Assembly (NCBI GenBank): GCA_017461825.1
Contig: JAFTXB010000085.1
Span: 1-9,224 of the forward strand
Length of the DNA: 9,224 nucleotides
Reading direction: 5' to 3'
From: Clostridia bacterium
Lineage (GTDB): Bacteria > Bacillota > Clostridia > Oscillospirales > CAG-272
The first letter of the stretch is position 1. The number at the start of each line of letters is the position of its first letter. The position numbers and the translations under genes are program-made. Positions 6,600 through 9,224 of this stretch are shown here, in pieces. Below the pieces are notes generated by a model. The model had not been told where the DNA came from, ran no database searches, and saw only the letters and a program-made list of their open reading frames with translations.

Positions 6600-6835
6600 A
6601 AATGTTACTCTGAATAGGGAAAGGCTTGCGGTAACCGTTTATAGATCCCTTCGTCATTCCGCGCGCCTGCGGCTTGCTTCATTCCTCGGTTTTGCTCCGC
6701 TCGGCAAGCCTCGACTACGCAAAACTTCGACTTCGTTCCGCAATTTGATATTGCTAACAGCCATTTCGTTTCGCTTGGCGGAACTCCGCTCAGGATGACA
6801 TGTAAAGTGTTCGCTCCGTTCAAAATGACACATAA
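6600..6835 (-). repeat. Dispersed intergenic repeat, element A copy 3 (upstream of aroEK)
   Basis: Begins AAATGTTACTCTGAATAGGG on the plus strand and shares AAAGGCTTGCGG, CCGTTTATAGATCCCT, CGGTTTTGCTCCG, CGCAAAACTTCGACT and CCGCTCAGGATGACA with the other two copies. It is the longest copy: about 60 bases not seen in copies 1 and 2 (about 6733-6785) split the last two shared blocks. A degenerate second end (TTCAAAATGACACA) follows near 6819-6832. It ends about 45 bases upstream of the aroEK start codon. Confidence 0.8.
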
Positions 6836-6882
6836 AAGGTTACTTCGTTTATAATAACATATTTTGATATTCCCCTCTTAGT

Positions 6883-6950
6883 CCCCTTTTTTAAAAGTTT
6901 TGGGGGTGTCGGACCCTTTTTCAAAAGGGTCTGACAAAAACCGCGTCCTC
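6883..6950. repeat. Paired-hairpin element after aroC (copy 2)
   Basis: Main stem at 6908-6935: arm GTCGGACCCTTTT, 2-base centre, arm AAAAGGGTCTGAC, 12 Watson-Crick pairs plus one G-U on the plus strand (A-C on the minus strand). It is flanked by CCCCTTTTTTAAAAGTTTTGGGG (6883-6905, arms 6883-6886 and 6902-6905) and by AACCGCGTCCTCG. Order, spacing and loop match the element at 1124-1190, while the stem sequence differs by compensating pairs. It follows aroC where a terminator would be expected, but no T-run follows the stem. Confidence 0.78.
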
Positions 6951-6979
6951 GAAACCGCGTCCCCGAAACCGCGTCCCCT
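6938..6979. repeat. 14-bp tandem repeat, three units, abutting the aroC stop codon
   Basis: Units AAACCGCGTCCTCG (6938-6951), AAACCGCGTCCCCG (6952-6965) and AAACCGCGTCCCCT (6966-6979) follow head to tail; the last base of the third belongs to the aroC stop codon. The unit corresponds to the single AACGCATCCTCG flank of the paired-hairpin element at 1124-1190, so it appears to be an expanded element end. Confidence 0.85.
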
Positions 6980-8061
6980 TACACCGGGAAATCGGTGCCG
7001 AAGCGGGTGGCGAGGAGGTCGCAGAGGGTGATAGCGGTAACGCTGTCAACGACGACACGTGCGCGGTGGATGATAGCGGGGTCATGTCTGCCTTTGAGCG
7101 AGAGGATGTCGTTTTTCATGGTAGAAAGATCGACGCTTTCCTGATCGCGGAAAATCGAGGGCGTGGGCTTGACAGCACAGCGGAAGAGGAGGGGCATACC
7201 GTTGGTAATACCGCCGTTGATACCGCCGTTGCGGTTGGTAGAGGTAACAACTTTGCCGCCAACTACACGCAAAGGATCGTTTGCTTCACTGCCGCGCAAT
7301 TCGGAAAAGCCAAAGCCGTCGCCAAATTCCACGCCTTTGATAGCGGGGATACCGAACAAAGCATGCGCCAGCACACCTTCTACCGTGTCAAACCACGGCT
7401 CGCCAACGCCTGCGGGGAGCCCCGTTACAGCGGTTTCAAGCACACCGCCAACGCTGTCGCCTTCAGCCGCCGCTTGCTCGATCGCCGCCTGCATTGCCTC
7501 GCCCGCACGTGTGCTGAGCACGGGAAACAGCAGATCGTCCAGCGTTTCGAGATCGGCTTCAATATCTTCAAACGGACGGTCGGGAATGCCCGCGAGAGAC
7601 GAGATATGGGTGCCGATCGTAATACCGTTGCGGCGCAGAGCCGAAATGGCAATGGCTCCCACCGCCACCAAAGCGGCTGTCAGCCGACCCGAAAAATGTC
7701 CGCCGCCGCGATAGTCCTGAAAGCCGTGATATTTGCATTCGGCGGTGTAATCGGCATGCCCAGGACGCGGAAGTCCTTTGGAATAATCACCGCTTCGGGT
7801 GTTGGTGTTGGGAATGATGATACAAAGCGGCGTACCCGTGGTGTGACCTTCAAACACACCGCTCACAATGCGGAATTCGTCCGCCTCCACACGCGCGGTG
7901 GAAATTTTGCCGTGCGGACGGCGCAGGGAAAGCTGATGGCGGATAAAATCCTCGTCCACAGGCAGCCCCGGGGCAAGTCCGTCCAACACCGCGCCGATCT
8001 CTGAGCCGTGGCTTTCACCAAATAAGGTCACGCTGACCGCTGTTCCGAATGTGTTTTTCAT
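6979..8061 (-). CDS. aroC: Chorismate synthase
   Basis: Seventh step: eliminates phosphate from EPSP to give chorismate, using reduced FMN without net redox change. The 360-residue protein has the family landmarks GESHG with His18 (15-19), RRPHGKIST (47-55), NTNTRSGDYS (85-94), RPGHADYT with His102 (99-106), YRGGGHFSGRLTA (117-129), TNRNGGINGGITNG (275-288) and GRHDP (324-328). I chose ATG 8061 (MKNTFGTAVS) over an in-frame upstream ATG at 8112 because the family starts here, and GGAGGG sits at 8074-8069 with spacing 7; the longer form would overlap aroB by 37 bases. It lies 14 bases after aroB and is clearly cotranscribed with it. No flavin reductase domain is fused. Confidence 0.97.
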   Translation of the reverse strand: MKNTFGTAVSVTLFGESHGSEIGAVLDGLAPGLPVDEDFIRHQLSLRRPHGKISTARVEADEFRIVSGVFEGHTTGTPLCIIIPNTNTRSGDYSKGLPRPGHADYTAECKYHGFQDYRGGGHFSGRLTAALVAVGAIAISALRRNGITIGTHISSLAGIPDRPFEDIEADLETLDDLLFPVLSTRAGEAMQAAIEQAAAEGDSVGGVLETAVTGLPAGVGEPWFDTVEGVLAHALFGIPAIKGVEFGDGFGFSELRGSEANDPLRVVGGKVVTSTNRNGGINGGITNGMPLLFRCAVKPTPSIFRDQESVDLSTMKNDILSLKGRHDPAIIHRARVVVDSVTAITLCDLLATRFGTDFPV

Positions 8062-8068
8062 CACACAG

Positions 8069-8074
8069 CCCTCC
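8069..8074 (-). promoter_or_regulatory. Ribosome binding site that fixes the aroC start
   Basis: GGAGGG lies in the 14-base space between the aroB stop codon (8078-8076) and ATG 8061, 7 bases before the ATG. It supports the short form of AroC. Confidence 0.8.
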
Positions 8075-8075
8075 G

Positions 8076-9089
8076 TCAGCCCTGCATGGCAGAGCGAATA
8101 TCGTTTTGCCACTCCGAAAGCGGCAGTTTTTTGATTTCAAAGTGTCCAATGGCGGGCACATATATGACCGAAACATCACTGCCCGCGCATTTTTTGTCGT
8201 GCGCAACGGCGGCAAGCATCGGTTCAATGTCCCCCGGGATCGCGGTGGGCAGATGCAAGCTGTCCAGCACCTTTAAAAGCCGCGCGCGCACATCGGAGGC
8301 GCACATGGGGATCATCCCCAGCGCCACGCACTCGCCGTGATAAAGCCCGTGCTCATGCGCAAACGCCTCCACGCCGTGCCCCAGCGTGTGACCGTAATTG
8401 AGGATTCGGCGCAACCCCGTTTCCTTTTCGTCCTGCTCGACCACGCTTTTTTTGATACGGAGCGAACGCTCGATGACCGTATCGAGCTTTTGCATCACGT
8501 CTCCGCTTTCAAACAGCGCAAACAGCTCGGCGTCAGAGGTTAGCGACATTTTCACCGCTTCGGCAAGTCCGTTGGAGATCTGCCGCGCGGGAAGGGTTTT
8601 CAGGACTTCGGGATCGATCAGCACGCGTTTCGGCTGATGGAAAGCACCGATGATGTTTTTGACATGATCGAGATTGATCGCCACCTTGCCCCCGATCGAC
8701 GAATCGACCTGCGAGAGCACAGTGGTGGGAATGTTGTAAAAATCAATGCCGCGCATGAATGCCGCCGCCGCAAAGCCGGCAAGGTCACCCACAACACCGC
8801 CGCCAACCGCAACCACGCAGTCGGTACGGGTAAAGCCCCCCTCAAGCAGGGTGCGGCAAAGCATTTCAAACACGGGAAAGGTCTTGCTCCCCTCCCCCGT
8901 GGGAACGGTAACCACCTTGCAAGCCTTGCATTGCGCGGCAACCGCCCGGGCATACTGCTCGGGTACGCCGTCGTCGGTAACGATCAGCACACGGCGGTCG
9001 AGATCCAAAAGCTCACCCGCGTGCCCCAGCGCCCCGCGTTCCAAAATAATATCATAGCCGTTTTGCGGCAGATCCAAATGTATGATCAT
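8076..9089 (-). CDS. aroB: 3-dehydroquinate synthase
   Basis: Second step: cyclises DAHP to 3-dehydroquinate using NAD and a divalent metal (zinc or cobalt). From ATG 9089 the protein has 337 residues, slightly shorter than E. coli AroB (362). Motifs in order: PTGEGSKT (63-70), GGGVVGDLAGF (96-106, NAD-binding), PTTVLSQVDSSIGGKVAIN (121-139), GLAEAVK with metal ligand Glu177, NYGHTLGH with His234 and His238, and LYHGE with His251. The metal triad Glu177/His234/His251 is intact. I chose 9089 because the family begins at the strand MIIHLDLPQNGYDI and GAGG lies 5 bases upstream; a longer frame from TTG 9131 adds 14 residues unlike the family. It heads the aroB-aroC block. Confidence 0.96.
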   Translation of the reverse strand: MIIHLDLPQNGYDIILERGALGHAGELLDLDRRVLIVTDDGVPEQYARAVAAQCKACKVVTVPTGEGSKTFPVFEMLCRTLLEGGFTRTDCVVAVGGGVVGDLAGFAAAAFMRGIDFYNIPTTVLSQVDSSIGGKVAINLDHVKNIIGAFHQPKRVLIDPEVLKTLPARQISNGLAEAVKMSLTSDAELFALFESGDVMQKLDTVIERSLRIKKSVVEQDEKETGLRRILNYGHTLGHGVEAFAHEHGLYHGECVALGMIPMCASDVRARLLKVLDSLHLPTAIPGDIEPMLAAVAHDKKCAGSDVSVIYVPAIGHFEIKKLPLSEWQNDIRSAMQG

Positions 9090-9094
9090 AGATA

Positions 9095-9098
9095 CCTC
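9095..9098 (-). promoter_or_regulatory. Ribosome binding site that fixes the aroB start
   Basis: GAGG, 5 bases before ATG 9089. A better-matching AAAGGAG at 9153-9147 lies 15 bases from the first in-frame TTG (9131), which is too far to favour that start. Confidence 0.6.
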
Positions 9099-9224
9099 AC
9101 ACGATTTTTTTGTCAGAAAAACTTGCACCAAATAAGGAAAGGTTGTCTCCTTTGAGTTTCTTTTTTCGCAGACCGTACCGAAATAAACATTCGTTTACGA
9201 CCCTATCGGCTCGCGAGCTCGCCA
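9097..9224 (-). other. Region upstream of aroB; possible 3' end of another gene
   Basis: One minus-strand frame is open from the window edge to TGA at 9099-9097, giving 41 residues ending GASFSDKKIV, with the stop overlapping the aroB ribosome binding site as is usual inside operons. I do not recognise the peptide. It is rich in TTA/TTT/AAA codons unlike its neighbours, and a 41-codon open frame is quite likely by chance. The alternative is an untranslated leader or promoter region of aroB. Confidence 0.25.

Larger units (their letters stand above)
6556..6978. other. Intergenic gap between aroC and aroEK, filled with repeats
   Basis: No gene is supported in these 423 bases. From the aroC side there is a 14-base tandem repeat, a paired-hairpin element (6950-6883), an A/T-rich spacer (6836-6882), element A copy 3 (6835-6600) and a short leader with the aroEK ribosome binding site. 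I see no clear -35/-10 pair on the minus strand. Confidence 0.7.

Noticed and set aside
731..6835. CRISPR-like array made of the recurring GCTCAGGATGACA units
   Set aside because: The units are not regularly spaced, repeats are partly degenerate, and the copies are kilobases apart between genes.
6825..6855. Possible plus-strand promoter: ATGACA then TATAAT
   Set aside because: The spacing is 19 bases, the -35 box lies in the repeat end, and it would point antisense into aroC with no plus-strand gene to serve.

Overview
The window carries a shikimate (aromatic amino acid) gene cluster. Every recognisable gene lies on the minus strand, so transcription runs from position 9224 towards 1. Protein families, strong AAAGGAG-type ribosome binding sites, roughly balanced base composition and intergenic gaps full of short dispersed repeats suggest a gut-type Clostridia member, plausibly Oscillospirales. 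That placement is an inference from style; there is no rRNA or other marker here.

In transcription order the genes are aroB (9089-8076), aroC (8061-6979), a fused aroE-aroK (6555-5314), aroQ (5300-4845), aroA (4854-3649), tyrA (3126-2263), a DAHP synthase gene (2230-1199) and the 5' part of a metY-like O-acetylhomoserine sulfhydrylase gene (671-1, cut by the window edge). Together they encode all seven steps from erythrose 4-phosphate plus PEP to chorismate: DAHP synthase, AroB, AroQ, AroE, AroK, AroA, AroC. TyrA adds the prephenate branch towards tyrosine. No chorismate mutase or prephenate dehydratase is visible. The catalytic residues I checked are present in all seven shikimate/TyrA genes.

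The genes fall into four tight blocks: aroB-aroC, aroEK-aroQ-aroA, tyrA-DAHP synthase, and metY. Within a block, spacing is from a 10-bp overlap to 32 bp. The blocks are separated by three gaps of 423-527 bp (6556-6978, 3127-3648, 672-1198) in which I see no gene, but each gap is organised alike. A hairpin-rich element follows the stop codon of the upstream block, and a dispersed repeat (element A here) ends about 45-65 bp before the start codon of the next block. Two of the hairpin elements (after aroC and after the DAHP synthase gene) are related copies whose stems differ by compensating base pairs.

The main oddity is metY: an in-frame TAA at 302-300 interrupts an otherwise intact reading frame, so the gene looks like a recent nonsense mutant, a split gene or a sequence error. 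I do not see an obvious new biological system. The items most worth a second look are the metY stop, the block-boundary repeat architecture with its covarying hairpin, and the AroE-AroK fusion.
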